A model generated the notes under the pieces. It was not told the DNA's origin. It saw only the letters and a program-made list of their open reading frames with translations, and searched no databases. From Colletes latitarsis (taxonomy: Eukaryota; Arthropoda; Insecta; Hymenoptera; Colletidae), in the NCBI RefSeq assembly GCF_051014445.1, contig NC_135143.1:2976001-3040000 (forward strand): a DNA stretch of 64,000 nucleotides. The letters run 5' to 3'. The translations under genes were made by a program, and so were the position numbers. This document shows positions 31,799 to 43,850 of the stretch, in pieces. The number at the start of each line of letters is the position of its first letter. Positions within the stretch are counted from its first letter, which is position 1.

Positions 31799-32318
31799 TA
31801 CAGGGTGTTCGGCCACCCCTGGGAAAAATTTTAATGGGGGATTCTGGAGCCCATAACAAGACGAAAATCAAGAATAGCAATTTGTTGATTGAGGCTTCGT
31901 TAAAAAGTTATTAACAAAATTATTAATAAAATTTGTCCACCTACACGAATTTTTTTCTCGAAAGTGCGTAGGAATTCGGGGATATGTCTATTCACCAAAA
32001 ATGATTGTAATTGACATCTGCAACTAAAAGTAATTTTTTTACAATAATTTGAAATTTTTTAATTTCGTCGAAAAATTTAGGCATCTCCTAAATTTTTTCT
32101 CGAAAGTGCGTAGGAATTCTGTTCACCAAAAATGATTGTAATTGATCCCCGGAACCAAAAATAATTTTTTCAAAATGATTTAAAATTTTTTAATTTAATA
32201 TTTTAATAACTTTTTAACGAAGTCTCAATCGAGAAATTGATATTCTTGATTTTCGTCTTAGTTTGGCCTCTAGAATCTCTCATTAAAATTTTTCCCAGGA
32301 GTGGTCGAACACCCTGTA
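31799..32318 (+). mobile_element. FB foldback element, copy E (short, internally deleted)
   Basis: TACAGGGTGTTCGGCCACCC at the left, ...GGTCGAACACCCTGTA at the right, TA at both ends. At about 520 bp it keeps both TIRs and two modules but lacks the central core present in the approximately 1.04-kb copies. It is an internal deletion derivative that abuts an R3 fragment. Confidence 0.88.
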
Positions 32319-32984
32319 TAGGATGTGTGGTGTCGAAAATCGGAAGCAAGGAGAACAATGTCTGGGGAAGTGGCGGGTGCACGTTACGAAACTCGGGCGA
32401 GACAGTCTCCTCAAACGAAAGTTTTGATGAATTCCGCTAGTCCGTAGTATCTTTTATTTCCTGCCGTCCACGAGGTAAAGAATTTTAATCTCCGTTCTAC
32501 GTCGTCTTTGTCGCGAGAGCTAGCGAGTCGTTGCAATAGATCGATCTTTCTGACGTGCAATTAATCGCGCCGTCTCACTCCTCTGAAAGGGATGGCTACG
32601 GACATTTTTAACGACACGACCGTGTCTAACGGGCGAATTGCCGTTCGCGCGACTATTGCCTTAAGACGGTAAAAAGCCGATGGCGCAGCGTTTATAACAT
32701 TTTTCGTAAACGAGTCCCCGGCAAGCTTATTTAATTTTATGCTCGAGGTTTTCGATTTTTTTTTTTCTTTCCTCCGTGCAACCCTTGTCGCCCGAAGCGG
32801 AACGTCATACACGACGATGCAATTACAACATCCCGTCGTCGTCGTCGTTTTTTTTTCCTTCATAGTTGCCGGTGCTCCAGTTACCGGCAATTACTATGCT
32901 ACAAATCGGCGAGGTCGTCGTTAATTCGTGAGGGGTATGTCGGCAGATTCGAGAACAAAAGTGAGGGCGATACTTTTAAATTGG
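32319..32984. other. GC-rich island, no gene recognised
   Basis: CpG-rich from about 32330 to 32940, with GTCGTCGTCGTCG and poly-T runs near 32830. The 109-codon minus-strand frame (32561-32890) is low-complexity and has no domain I know. Confidence 0.4.
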
Positions 32985-33205
32985 ACGACAAATTACTATA
33001 TCACTTGGACAACGGCTTACACTTTACTTCTAAAATATTCTTCACAACGTGGTCCATATTATATCCATGGTAGATACATTTGTCTCAGGACAATAGATGC
33101 CACGCGTCTGTTTATTTCGTACATATTAACGTTGATCACGTATTACCTTATCGATTTTCAGTTATTCTTAACAATCGCAAAACGTATATGTACTTGGTTA
33201 GATAA
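32985..33205 (-). repeat. R5 repeat, copy 1
   Basis: Its minus strand matches 49990-50230 and 39060-39150. Shared landmarks are GTTAAGAATAACTGAAAATC, TATTGTC(T/C)TGA, GTATCTACCATG and GTGTAAGCCGTTGTC. It lacks the GTAT microsatellite present in copies 2 and 3 and lacks recognisable TIRs. Frame 32928-33227 is not convincing. Confidence 0.6.
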
Positions 33206-33580
33206 TCTAATAAGACAAATTTTATGAAAGTTTGAAGTCAATCGGATTAAAATCCTGGAAGCTATCGGCGCCACCAATTTGAAAAATGCCATTTTGAAAG
33301 AAACGAGTTCAAAATTTTAGTTTGTGATTTTTACTATGTAACACAAGATTACTAAAAACTATTAATTAATATAAAAATAAATTTTCTAAATTTTCTAAAA
33401 TTTTCATCGTGATGTAACCACTTAATAAGAGAATACACATTCTAGTTTTTAATTTCAATTGTAAAAAAGATATAACAACATTGTAATATCGAAATTATTA
33501 ATCAAAATTTAATGTGTCCTTTTTAAAAGACATACAATTCGTCGAGTACCTTTGTATGGATTCGTTTCACTAAAGTTAAT
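33206..33580. other. No gene recognised
   Basis: AT-rich, nothing identifiable. Confidence 0.35.
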
Positions 33581-34273
33581 TACAGTTAGGGACAAAAGTA
33601 AGTGGACAGATGATGAAACAGGACATCAATGAAATTTAACCAATATAACATTGTAATTACATGAAATTAGTTATTTAATATTCATTCTTGTAGTATACTG
33701 CATTTAAAATCTGCTGTGAGGAGATCGTTGACTCTCGTCGAGATTCTCGAACAATTCGACAGTCTTCATGTGTGGTAGTACAACGTTTTCGTCCAGAACG
33801 TCTTTAATTCTCTACAGTATTATGTATTAAATATTTTTTCTACTTTTTACTTTATACTTCTGGACCATAACACGGTAACTTAACTTATTACGACAGTCCG
33901 AAAGAATTAAGGATTTCATATTAAATTTCTGCTGTTTTTGGTATTTTTATATTGTTCAACGCTTAATCTTACTTATATGTAGCCTGAACGAGTACTGGAA
34001 AATTTGTTCGATACCGTTGTGTGTAAACACGACCTTCGTATAATGTTTGAATACATTTCTTGTCTCGCAACAATATATCAACTGTCCACTTACTTTGTTT
34101 AAACTTAATTTCGGTTTACATCGATTATTAATATTTATTTTAAATGTTATTTAAATAATCTATATACTATAAAAATAAACGTTTAGTAAAACTTAACCTG
34201 TAATTATGATGCTACAGTAATTAAATTTCATTGATATTCATTTTCATTATCTGTCCATTTGTCCTTAACTGTA
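33581..34273. mobile_element. Tc1-like miniature element with TIRs and TA target
   Basis: The left end TACAGTTAGGGACAAAAGTA continuing AGTGGACAGATGATGA is matched in inverted orientation by the right end (...CTGTCCATTTGTCCTTAACTGTA), with TCAATGAAATTTAA shared further in. TA is present at both ends. A second inverted copy of the AAAGTAAGTGGACAG motif lies inside near 34090-34110, giving an arrangement like the IR/DR ends of some Tc1 elements. At 693 bp it has no readable transposase. Confidence 0.65.
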
Positions 34274-37200
34274 CATTTGAATTCGTTGGAAACAAATCGA
34301 TTTAAGAAGTATACACGCATATTAATCGTAGAATATATTTCTGATCAAGTCTCATTTTTTTATCAGTTTTTTTTATAAAAATATTGCATTTATCATCAAT
34401 GATACTTTTTGTATTGCATTTTCTAAATGCAATCCCTCGTTTGGGAGCTCGACGCGTCGCTGTACGGAATCGGTTAGCCATTTTTCAATACGGTCGAAAG
34501 ACGAAAAGTGTGACAGGGTACGGGAAGAAAAAGAGTTCCTGGTGGTATATACGCAGATGTCGAACCGGTGTCGTTTTCGTCGATGCAATTTCTCGTGGTG
34601 CATTCTCCCCTGACACCGTGAGACAATAACCCGGCACGGGGCCCGAACGGAATGCGACACGTCGCGAAATAACGAATCGCAGCCGTCGTTTTGAAAAGTT
34701 CAAGCTAATGCATGGAGGGCCCCACGTTGCACTTGCATAATCGCGCTCCATCGGCCGATTTGGGTTCAACCCTATTCTGTCGTTTCGACGAATACTTCAC
34801 GGGAGTTGGAGAAACCATTTTGTTTGACTATCGGACTGTGATACATGGCTGACGCATTCTGACTCGATTCTGAACAGATTTTGTGAGAAATAGTTATCGT
34901 GGTGATTTCTATAAATTTGATTCCGACACGAATTGATTTATTCGGCCAAGAATCGATCTTCGATTTATGTAGTCAACAATGAATTTAATTTTTCTTTTCG
35001 TTATTTTCAAATTTTACGTGGAATTTTTTATTTTTCGATAAAAATATCTTTGTTGGAGTTTGTACATTCGTAAAGATTTATTGGAAAGTATGTAAAGTTT
35101 CATTACCAGTCAGTTTCAGTAGAACATTTATTTATAATAAAAAATTATAATAAATAAATTGCTAATAAACTGTGATTTATTTACAATTAATTCGCATTTT
35201 TGAATGAATTATTTCATTTAATTTCTGGTTATTTCTTTTCATATCTAATTTTTTAAATATGAATATTTTTAATGCTCATGAATGACATATTTTATTGGTA
35301 CAAAGTGAATCTATGATCATATTAAAACAAAACATCATTTTATGTTTTTTATATAGTACCATTGCTTATCTTTTCATATTCTTATACCGCAATAAAAAGC
35401 CTAATACGCTAACTCAACTTCATGTTTCACTTTAATTTTCTGATTCTAAATTAATTAATTTATGCTACTTTACTTTCTCATTATTCGTCATTATTTCTCA
35501 TTATTTGTCGGATCTGATTCAGAATATTTACACAATTGACTGAATAGCAAGTTTCGCAATAATAATAAGCATTGTCAAGGAAACGTTCATTTGTTCGACG
35601 TTATGTGTCGCCGACTACCTCGTGGACTAACTTCAGGCATAAATTATATTAGTTTAGAATTAGAGAATTAAAATCATACGTGACATCTTCCTGAATTAGT
35701 TTTAAAATATGAATAGAACAATGTTTGGTACTATTAAAAAAAATTCAAAACGACTAGTTTTCGCTGGGAGAAGTGTATTTTTTGATGTTTTTTTTTACAT
35801 CAATACGTTCTTTATTCGATTGCAACGAACTTTTGTTTGAAACATTTTTGTGTTAAGCCATCAAAATGATTTGTGACTCACACTGTGTATTCATAGGTTA
35901 TTAAACCTTGGTCGACCATGCAGGGGGTTTTATAACGAACTCCAACGTAAAAATCATGTTGGAGTCTTTTTAGCAACTGTTAATATTTATGTATTTGTTA
36001 GTCGATTGACGGTTTAATCAACATTATTTATTTGAAAAAATTTAAGAAGCTCAATAATATTATAAACATTTCAAACATTCAAATATTTGCAAGAGAGCAA
36101 AATATACAAGTTGGTACGAGTTTGATAAATAAACAAAAACATGTATATCTTCTTAATCTATCTTCTGAATATATAATTCTTGGTTTTCTTTGTTGGAGCT
36201 GGGATCTTTAATCAACCCTAGGCCTAAAGTATTCAATTTCAATCGATATAAGATAACTTAAAAATATGTTACTAGGATTAAAAGGGGTTAAAAGTGAAAA
36301 TTATCTGAAATTACAAATATTAATTCAGCGAAGTCAATGAGTTATTAACGAAACAATGGAACACTGAAGCCGGTATAAGATTTAAAGTACTTTACCTTAT
36401 GTACATTTTTAAAAATTAAAGTATTAAATGAATATTGTCTTTAGATCTTAAATGTTATACATTTGATCTGAATGAACTTAGAGTAAGTTACACAATATTA
36501 TTTAAATTTTTATCTTTCAAGCGATTTCTGATTTTGTTTCTATTTATATTTATAATTAAAAAATTGATTTAGAAATATAAATACTGCTAAATATATTTGT
36601 AGAAACAGTACATTGTTCGAAATAGTTGGACAAGAGTCGAGTGCAATATTTTCATAAAATGTTATGGTAACGTGATAAACGGGGCAATGAATAGATTCCG
36701 ATTTGAACGTGTTAAATTAATGATATTAATTCCAAAGTTATTTCTATATCACATCAATTTAAAGTAGTTATTTATAGTAATATTACAATTTTGTTTTAAA
36801 TTTTTAACCCAATATAAGAATGTATGAACATGCTGATAAGGCTGATGGATTAATTAATATCGTGGAAGCTAGCTAAAGTAGATCGTGGAGTGTTTGTACG
36901 AAGTTATTGCAATATATTACCTTTGTACATGCAACAAACTATATTTGATAACTAATATACAGGACGTTCGATCATATGTATAATGTTTGCGCGTATAATA
37001 GCGTATTTTTGTATGTGTGGCTTAATGTTTTCGAAGGTTCATCCCCTTAGTCTGTTTCGTGTGGCTTATCTCGGCCAGGGTTCCGTTTCTGGGAGAGTCG
37101 AGCAAATAATAAACTGTTTTCAGAAAGAAAGACCCAAGAGAAAACGTCTTTACAATCGAATATACTCGGGTCAAGAAATGTCCTTGAATACCTTATCTTT

Positions 37201-38889
37201 TATAATTCGAAAAAGATGAGAAGTCTAGTTGTTCCGACTTTAATAGTCCCCTGGAGGTGTTGTCGCCAGGGGTTGGAAACTATTTTTATGATGTTTGGAT
37301 CAGGAGGTTATAGGCTTTCAACCTTGGGAACATTGCTACATAGATTTGCTTCTCATTGGTCGACGATCCACGATGATGATAAATGAATTTGTATCAAGTT
37401 GGTGCAAGTTTTCAGGGGTATTATTTTTAATAGGAGGACAATAGGAGATCCACAGTGGTCGAAAGTATAGCCATAGATAACAATAATAAGAAAACTTTAT
37501 TATAAAAAGGCGAAATACATTACGTTCTTCAACAGGAATGTCTGTGCAAGAACTTGCGGCGATCTGGCGAACGCACGGCGCAGTGCTCGTCTAAATAGCG
37601 GTTCGAGTAACAATCGGCGATCATCGAAACAGAAAAGGGCGATTGCACGCCGTGTGCAAAGCCGAACCATTAACGGATTCCGTTTCGCAATATAATGCGA
37701 TACGGTTTCCTATGACAACAGGTATGACGAGGTTTGACGATGTATATCAGGAGAGTAAATTTTTCCTTTCACTAGAAAAATATTACTTCGGAATTTCCGG
37801 AAATCAATTTGTAAAATGAAGTTTATTTTTATTACTTCTTTTTGTAAAGGTTTGATTCAATAATTTATAGGATTGTCGCGTTTCACTTATACTTTTCACG
37901 AGATATATAATAGAGGGCTCTCTTTAATGTTATTTCGAGTTTCAATAATTGCAACTTTTAATTTGTCTATATTTTTCAACTGATAATTATTCAAAAAATA
38001 TCGTCAAATTAATATCTCTCATAAATTTCCAATTGAGTTCAAATTAAAGAAATGAATTCGATTATAGAAGACATTTTTAGTAATGGAATTAAAAACAAAT
38101 TGTCAATCTGTAGACCAACCGAATCTAACGTTAACAATAGTTGAAATATTAAAAAAAAGAAAAGTTTCGTAGCAGAGGAAAAAATGGTTCGTAACATTGA
38201 AATTTATAAAAATTGTGGAAAATCATGAAGCGAAAATCGATGAGAGAATAACTATAAAGTAGATATATTTTAAATAATTGGTTAAGAAATGAAAAAAATA
38301 CACATGATCACGAAATGAAAACATGCATACATTTTACTGACACAAAATTGAGGGTACAAATATTGCTTCTGTCGAATCAATATTTTGTGATGTTTGTAAC
38401 TGTTTGCAAACGCCTTGACACATACATAGACCCCACTAAATTTTTAGCAAAAAGTCAAAAATATTGACCCATGCTTCTGTTGAGAATAAGCATTGCGTGC
38501 ATGTATTTTTAATGAAAATTTGTATCCATTGGTCTCCTGCAAAGGTCAGTACTACCTGAGGAGGATACTTGATTATTGTACCCCGTCTCGTTTTTTTTTT
38601 CTGGGACTCAAGCTCAGTTAGCAGAAAACTGTCAAGCTAAGAACAGTATTTTCGTTTTGTAAAACTACATTAATTAAATACATACTTAGGTCGAAACTCT
38701 GTTGTATTTATTTAACAAATAGATATTCAACAACTCCATAAATTTTGATTTTGCGATTTTCTTCGTTTCTAAAATTATATTCCTTCCATTGGACCTTGAG
38801 GAGTTAGGCATGCAGGTATGCGAATCGACTACAGGTTTTATGCTTCTAAAAACAATTTATTTTAAATGCTCAAACCTTTTGCACTTCAT
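34274..38889. other. No gene recognised, about 4.6 kb; GC-richer patches at about 34440-34800 and 37540-37700
   Basis: Mostly AT-rich. The two GC-richer patches contain only short overlapping frames without known domains. A short stem CCCCTGG/CCAGGGG occurs at 37248-37272 and ACTCCAAC/GTTGGAGT near 35939. TATACAGGACGTTCGATCA near 36956 resembles a lone FB end, but nothing follows. Confidence 0.4.
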
Positions 38890-39062
38890 TTTTAAGGAGG
38901 AATTCTAATGTGAAGTGCGTTTTTTAAAACTTTGTTTGGGAATTTTTTGCAAATAAACTTTTTACAGTCAAATTTACAAGGTTTATTTATATTTCAGTGA
39001 CATTTAAAAATTTATTGAGCGAAAGAAAGTTAAAATTAGTGGCACTGCATACTCTCAAACTG
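38890..39062 (+). repeat. R6 repeat, copy 1
   Basis: It matches 58240-58418: shared AATTTTTTGCA(A/T)ATAAACT, AAATTTACAAG(G/A)TTTAT, GAAAGAAAGTTAAAATT and GGCA(C/G)TGCATACTCT. It runs directly into an R5 piece. No coding potential or terminal repeats seen; class unknown. Confidence 0.6.
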
Positions 39063-39171
39063 TTAAGAATAACTGAAAATCGATAAGGTACGTCGGTAAA
39101 CAGACGCATGGCATTTATTGTCTTGAGATAAATGTACCTACTATGTATGTACGTATGTACGTATGTATGTA
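39060..39171 (+). repeat. R5 repeat, copy 2, with GTAC/GTAT microsatellite
   Basis: GTTAAGAATAACTGAAAATC followed by AGACGCATGGCATTTATTGT and a TGTATGTACGTATGTACG-type microsatellite. The copy is cut off within the microsatellite by FB-F; after FB-F a few bases of TGTATG continue. Confidence 0.6.
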
Positions 39172-40217
39172 AACAGGGTGTTCGGCCACTTCTGGGAAAA
39201 ATTTTAATGGGAGATTCTAGAGGCCAAAATAAGACGAAAATCAAGAATACTAATTTATTGATGGAGGCTTCGTTAAAAAGTTATTAACGTTTAAAGTTCC
39301 GCCTGTACTGAATTTTTTTCTGGGAAGTGGGTAGGATTTCGGGGGTAGGTTTATTTACCAAAAATTATTGAAATTAACCTCCCTAGCTAAAAATAATTTT
39401 TCTAGAACCATTTGAAATTTCTTTTTTCGTCGAAAAATTTAGGCACCTCCTATCCCTGTCGATTTTTCTTAAAAATTACTTTTTCATTTTTAGTCATTTT
39501 GTTTGACGCCCTACAGAAAAGTTGTCTAATACTTTTTTGTAGGTACCCATGAGCTCTACTTCAAAAAAAAGTTTCATTGAAATATATTCACTATCGGAGG
39601 AGTTATGGCAGTTTGAAAATTGGACCATTTTTATGGGGTTATTCTCATTTGGCGGTGTCAAGGACCAACTTTTCGAATATTTTTGCAATTTGTGCATATT
39701 CTCCATCAAAATACGCGTAGTTTGCTTTTTTAAACATTAAAATCGTCCAATCCGTTCAAAAGTTATGACGTTTTAAAGATTCGTATGAAAATTCGGGCAG
39801 ACGTTTATGGCCAGAAATGATATTTTCGGTAAGGAATTTTTTTCTCGAAACTGAGTAGGATTTCGGGGGTATGTCTGTTGACCAAAAATGCTTGCAATGG
39901 ATCCCTGCAACTAAAAATAATTTTTCCAAGGCGATTCGAAAGTCGTTTTTTTCACCCAAAACTTTCAGCACTTACTCGAATTTTTTTGTCGAAAGTGGGT
40001 AGGATTTGGGAAGTATGTGTATTCACCAAAAATGATTGTAATTGACCCCCTCAACCGAAAATAATTTCTCCAGAACGATTTGAAATTTTTGAATTTAATT
40101 ATTAATAACTTTCTAACGAAGCCTTCATCAACAAATTGGTATTCTTCATTTTCGTCTTATTTTGACCTCTAGAATCCTCTATTAAAATTTTTCTCAGGGG
40201 TGGCCGAACACCCTGTA
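39172..40217 (+). mobile_element. FB foldback element, copy F
   Basis: Left end ACAGGGTGTTCGGCCACTTC, right end ...GGCCGAACACCCTGTA. Module order is as in copy B. The minus-strand core frame (39494-39709) contains NENNPIKMVQFSNCHNSSDS and ends early at GRQTK. The left flanking TA is altered (TAAACAGGG). The insertion target was a GTAT microsatellite. Confidence 0.88.
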
Positions 40218-42820
40218 TGTATAGCAACCGAGGGGTCGGTCAAGCGCTTGTGAGAGCGCGACCTCTCTGGTGGCGAGCATGAGAGGCGACGCCACAAATC
40301 AAATAAATTTATGTTATACGCAGAAAACATAGCGTAATTTAAAATTTATATTATATGCAAGCTATGTCGAAGTATTCAATCAAGATAAACAATTGTGATT
40401 ATAGTAAACAAATTCACGCAAATACGCTGCAAGTCAGAATGAAAAAATCACGATCATGGTTATGAATGAAGTTAAATCACGACCATGATCGTGATTTTGC
40501 GATCACTATGATAAATAACGGTTGGTGATTTTGCTCGCCATCTCTAGTTGGTATAGGGCTATATTCTTTAGGGGTAACATCTTGTAAAATCGAGGCGAGA
40601 CAATGTTAGGCGCGTACAATGACGCACGCGCGTGGAACAGACTGGCAAGACTAGCGGAATTAAAAAAGAATGGCGAAGAGGAGAGAGGTCGTAATTATAT
40701 TCTGGGAAATACAGGCGTGTGCTAATGAGGTACACTAATTAAAAAGTTCTCGACTTTCTATGGGCGTTTCGAAGAAAGGAGCGGCGCGGCGTAGATTTTT
40801 CGCGAACCCGGTTACGCGATCCAACGCGCTTCTGGTTCCGGGCTGGCGAGGAGGGGGTTCTCCTCGAGGCGGCGCTCAAACGGGGTAAATGTCTCTGAAG
40901 AAGTTAAAGGAATTTGTGGAACGATAACGCGACGAAAGGAGCGGGACCGGTTGTTACGTTGGATTCGACTCGGAAGCGCGGGACGATAATGACAAACGAC
41001 GCCGCGCGGATATGTGCGAGGTGGCACGCGAAGACAAAGCGGAAGAGAGGAGCCAGAGTCTGGTTGAAAGCGAGCCAAAGGTCGTTTTATACGGGTGTCG
41101 TCCACGACGCGAGAGTCAAAAAGAAGGGAAGCTGCTGCTGCTGCTGGCCCCGTTATGCTCAATTTCAAAAGTTCTGCAACCGCTCGGCCGTTTCTACTTC
41201 CGGAAGCCCCGCGCGAGTTCCTTTCATCGAAAAAGAAATTAACGGCGAGAGGAGTTAAAAAAAAAAAAAAAAAGAAAAAAAGAGAAGACGGAAGAGAAAG
41301 AAAAAAGTGCCGCCTAACGAGTCACATTCAAAGCCCGCGGATTCCTCGATCCGGCTCGCCGGCTGAAAAAATATTTTCACAAAATATTTCCGAGGACCCA
41401 GGGCTCAACGAATTATGAAATAACGTTTTCGAGCGTTCGTTCGTGCAGCGTGTCCTCGTTACCATTAACTCGAGTATCGGAATAGGGCGCAAAGTGGGTA
41501 CATGGAAGTTCAATTTTCCAACGGGCATCGGGGGGAAAAAAATAGCCGTCGGTGAATCGCCGTTGCTTGTCTCCCTCGTGCTCGAGCGACCGTCGTCGTT
41601 CCGCGCGAGCGAGCGTTTGTGCGTTTCGTTTTAAATGGGAACACGACGCGGCGCGCCAATAGGAATCAATATGAAACGTGTATCGATGGAATCGTCAACG
41701 CGAAACGAAGATTGCTTGTAATTGCGCCCGTTTCCACGAACGACGGGGAACTAGAGGGACCGAGAGCCGGAAATCGAGTAAATTGTTATCGAAAAGAAAT
41801 TGTTCCCCCGCAGAATTAAAATACGATTGTTCCAGCCGGATTACCGAGATTTATTTCATTATCGACGGTTGACGGGGGTGAAAGACATCGGGAACGTGGC
41901 CGGTATTGTACTCGTTGCATTCTCATTAATAGACACGAATCGCAACCGTTGCCGGGGGTGATGCGGAAACTCGATAAAATCGATGGCGGCGCGGGAGCGA
42001 CGGCTACGTCGGCGGCGTTTAATTCGACCGTCAAACCTAAACGTCAAAAACTGTAATTACGTGGGCGACCGTTGAGCCACGAAATTCGTTTTCGAAACTT
42101 CATAGAGCCGCGCTTTGTGAGATTTCGCCCCCCGTTCAACGTGGCCAGCAAACTGTAAAACAAGCGTTGAAAACCGCGATAACGGAGGCCCCATTTCGCG
42201 GATCTCGATGAATGCTTTGAGGCATGATTACGTTTCTGACTCGCTAGTTTCAGCGATCACATTATTAAAAAACTTTATCGCGCCCAGGCTGCGAATTCGA
42301 GCCCAACGACAACGGAAGACGAACACACGATATGGTTTTCCTGGCCTCTGCTCCGTTTCCTGAACAGTGTCTACAGGCTATCTACTATCAAACGAATGAA
42401 GCTTTCGACGCCCACGCAGGCTGATCGAACGGGACCTTTCTCTATTTTTTTGATGTGAGACATCATGTGAGACAAAAAAAAATCAATTTTTTTTTTATTT
42501 CTGTTCGAATACGCGACATCTTCTGCCAAACAAGATTAACACCGTGTGGCCAGAAAATGTTTCAAACAAAAGTTGCATAGTATCTAGGGGAACATGCAGT
42601 GTTCTAATCTGTTTTTTATTACTTTACTTTTTTATTGAGATATTAGGATCACCTTCAGTTTTTTAAATAGAATGATTAATATCTTTTTTCGAATTCGGAT
42701 AAATTATAAAATTTTGCGTAAAAAAGTATTACACAAAGTGAGACTTGAAATGAATAATTACTGAGATAGTTTTTAAACAAATTTTATTTCAAGCGGTGTT
42801 CGAAGTGCTATCCATTACAG
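40218..42820. other. CpG-rich island at about 40570-42430, no gene recognised
   Basis: This is the largest GC-rich block in the window, with dense CpG, GGCGCGCC at about 41652 and a long A-rich run at 41259-41280. Frames of 60-118 codons overlap on both strands without domains. It would be a reasonable place for a promoter or first exon, but no start, splice or domain evidence is visible. Bases 42440-42820 are AT-rich with nothing identifiable. A 16-bp inverted repeat lies at 40444-40498. Confidence 0.45.
40444..40498. repeat. Perfect 16-bp inverted repeat
   Basis: AAAATCACGATCATGG (40444-40459) is exactly reverse-complemented at 40483-40498 across a 23-base spacer. The right arm is preceded by AAATCACGA, a partial extra copy of the left-arm sequence. 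Confidence 0.8.
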
Positions 42821-43470
42821 TCAAAAATTTTAATGAGAGATTCTAGAGGCCAAAATCAAACGAAAATCAAGAATGTCAATTTGATGATTGAGACTTCGTT
42901 CAAAAGTTATTAACGTTTAAAGTTCCATACCGACCAGAATATTTTCGGCGAAAAAAATGTTTCAAATCGTTCTGGAAATAATATTTTTGGCTGCGAGTGT
43001 CAATTACAATCATTTCTGGCGGATAGACATGACCCCGAAATCCTACGCAGTTTCGAGAAAAAAAATTCATTATCGAATATATAATCTGAGGCCTCAAATG
43101 GTTTCCCGAAACTTCATGCAAATCTTTAAAACATCATAACTTCTGAACGGATTGAAGGATTTTAATGTTTCAAAAGGCAAACAACGCGTATTTTGGTGTA
43201 GAATATGCAGAAATTTCAAAAATATTCGAAAACTTATTCCTTAACCCCGCAAAATGAGAAACCCCCCATAAAAATGGTCCAATTTTTAAACGTCCATCAC
43301 TCCTACAATAGTGAATATATTTCAATGAAATTTTTTTCTGAAGTAATGCTCATGGGTATCTACAAAAATGTATTAGACAACTTTTCTATAGAGCGTCAAG
43401 TAAAATTACTAAAAATGAGAAAGTAATTTTTAGGAAAAATTGACAAGCGGGTAGGTGTCTAAATTTTTTA
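42821..43470 (+). mobile_element. FB foldback element, copy G, both ends truncated, core inverted
   Basis: It begins within the left TIR (TTTTAATGAGAGATTCTAGA) and keeps GTTTAAAGTTCCATACCGAC, one module and the core, but has no right TIR. Unlike A-C, F and H, the core (CATAACTTCTGAACGGATTG) is inverted relative to the left end, as in copy I. The core frame is open on the plus strand (43205-43426, PPIKMVQFLNVHHSYNSEYI). Subfamily II. Confidence 0.8.
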
Positions 43471-43599
43471 AACTCAAACATTCGGCAAATGACAAGTGTT
43501 TCTGTTCAAAGTGTTTGTGTCCAAATTCAGTAAAAATGATCGACAGTATTAAAAGTGATGTTCCTTTACTACTATTTTAAGTTATAAGTGTCTGAAATT
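43471..43599. other. Spacer between FB-G and R2
   Basis: AT-rich, nothing identifiable. Confidence 0.35.
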
Positions 43600-43850
43600 C
43601 GAGTATGGGGCTAATCACGATATCTGTTATCATACAATAGGCATTGTATTGGTGCCATCTAGGCTTTATAAACGTGGTGTGCACGTTGTCGACCTCTCTG
43701 TACAGTGTTGTATCGGTAGCTAAAGCGAACACGTTTCTTTGTATTATAAAGTCTTGTGAATATACAATTGCGATTTCGTCAATTATTATTTCACCAACCA
43801 ACAGTAAGAATTCATAAAACATCGACTTCCATCTCTTAAATTTGCATGAC
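43600..43850 (-). repeat. R2 repeat, copy 2 (uninterrupted)
   Basis: The minus strand carries, without a break, the sequence that flanks FB-B at 6.4 and 7.5 kb. One frame runs through: MSCKFKRWKSMFYEFLLLVG, IIIDEIAIVYSQDFIIQRNV, FALATDTTLYREVDNVHTTF, IKPRWHQYNAYCMITDIVIS, PILEF (43577-43852). The first copy gives VYSQDF before FB-B and FALAADSRLCREVDNVHSTS after it. Shared residues include VYSQDF, FALA, REVDNVH and SPILEF. It could be a decayed gene or transposon-coding segment; the family is not recognised. It serves as an empty-site relative for the FB-B insertion. Confidence 0.65.

Noticed and set aside
36956..36975. Lone FB-like end TATACAGGACGTTCGATCA
   Set aside because: Similarity stops after about 18 bases; no TIR body, modules or core follow.
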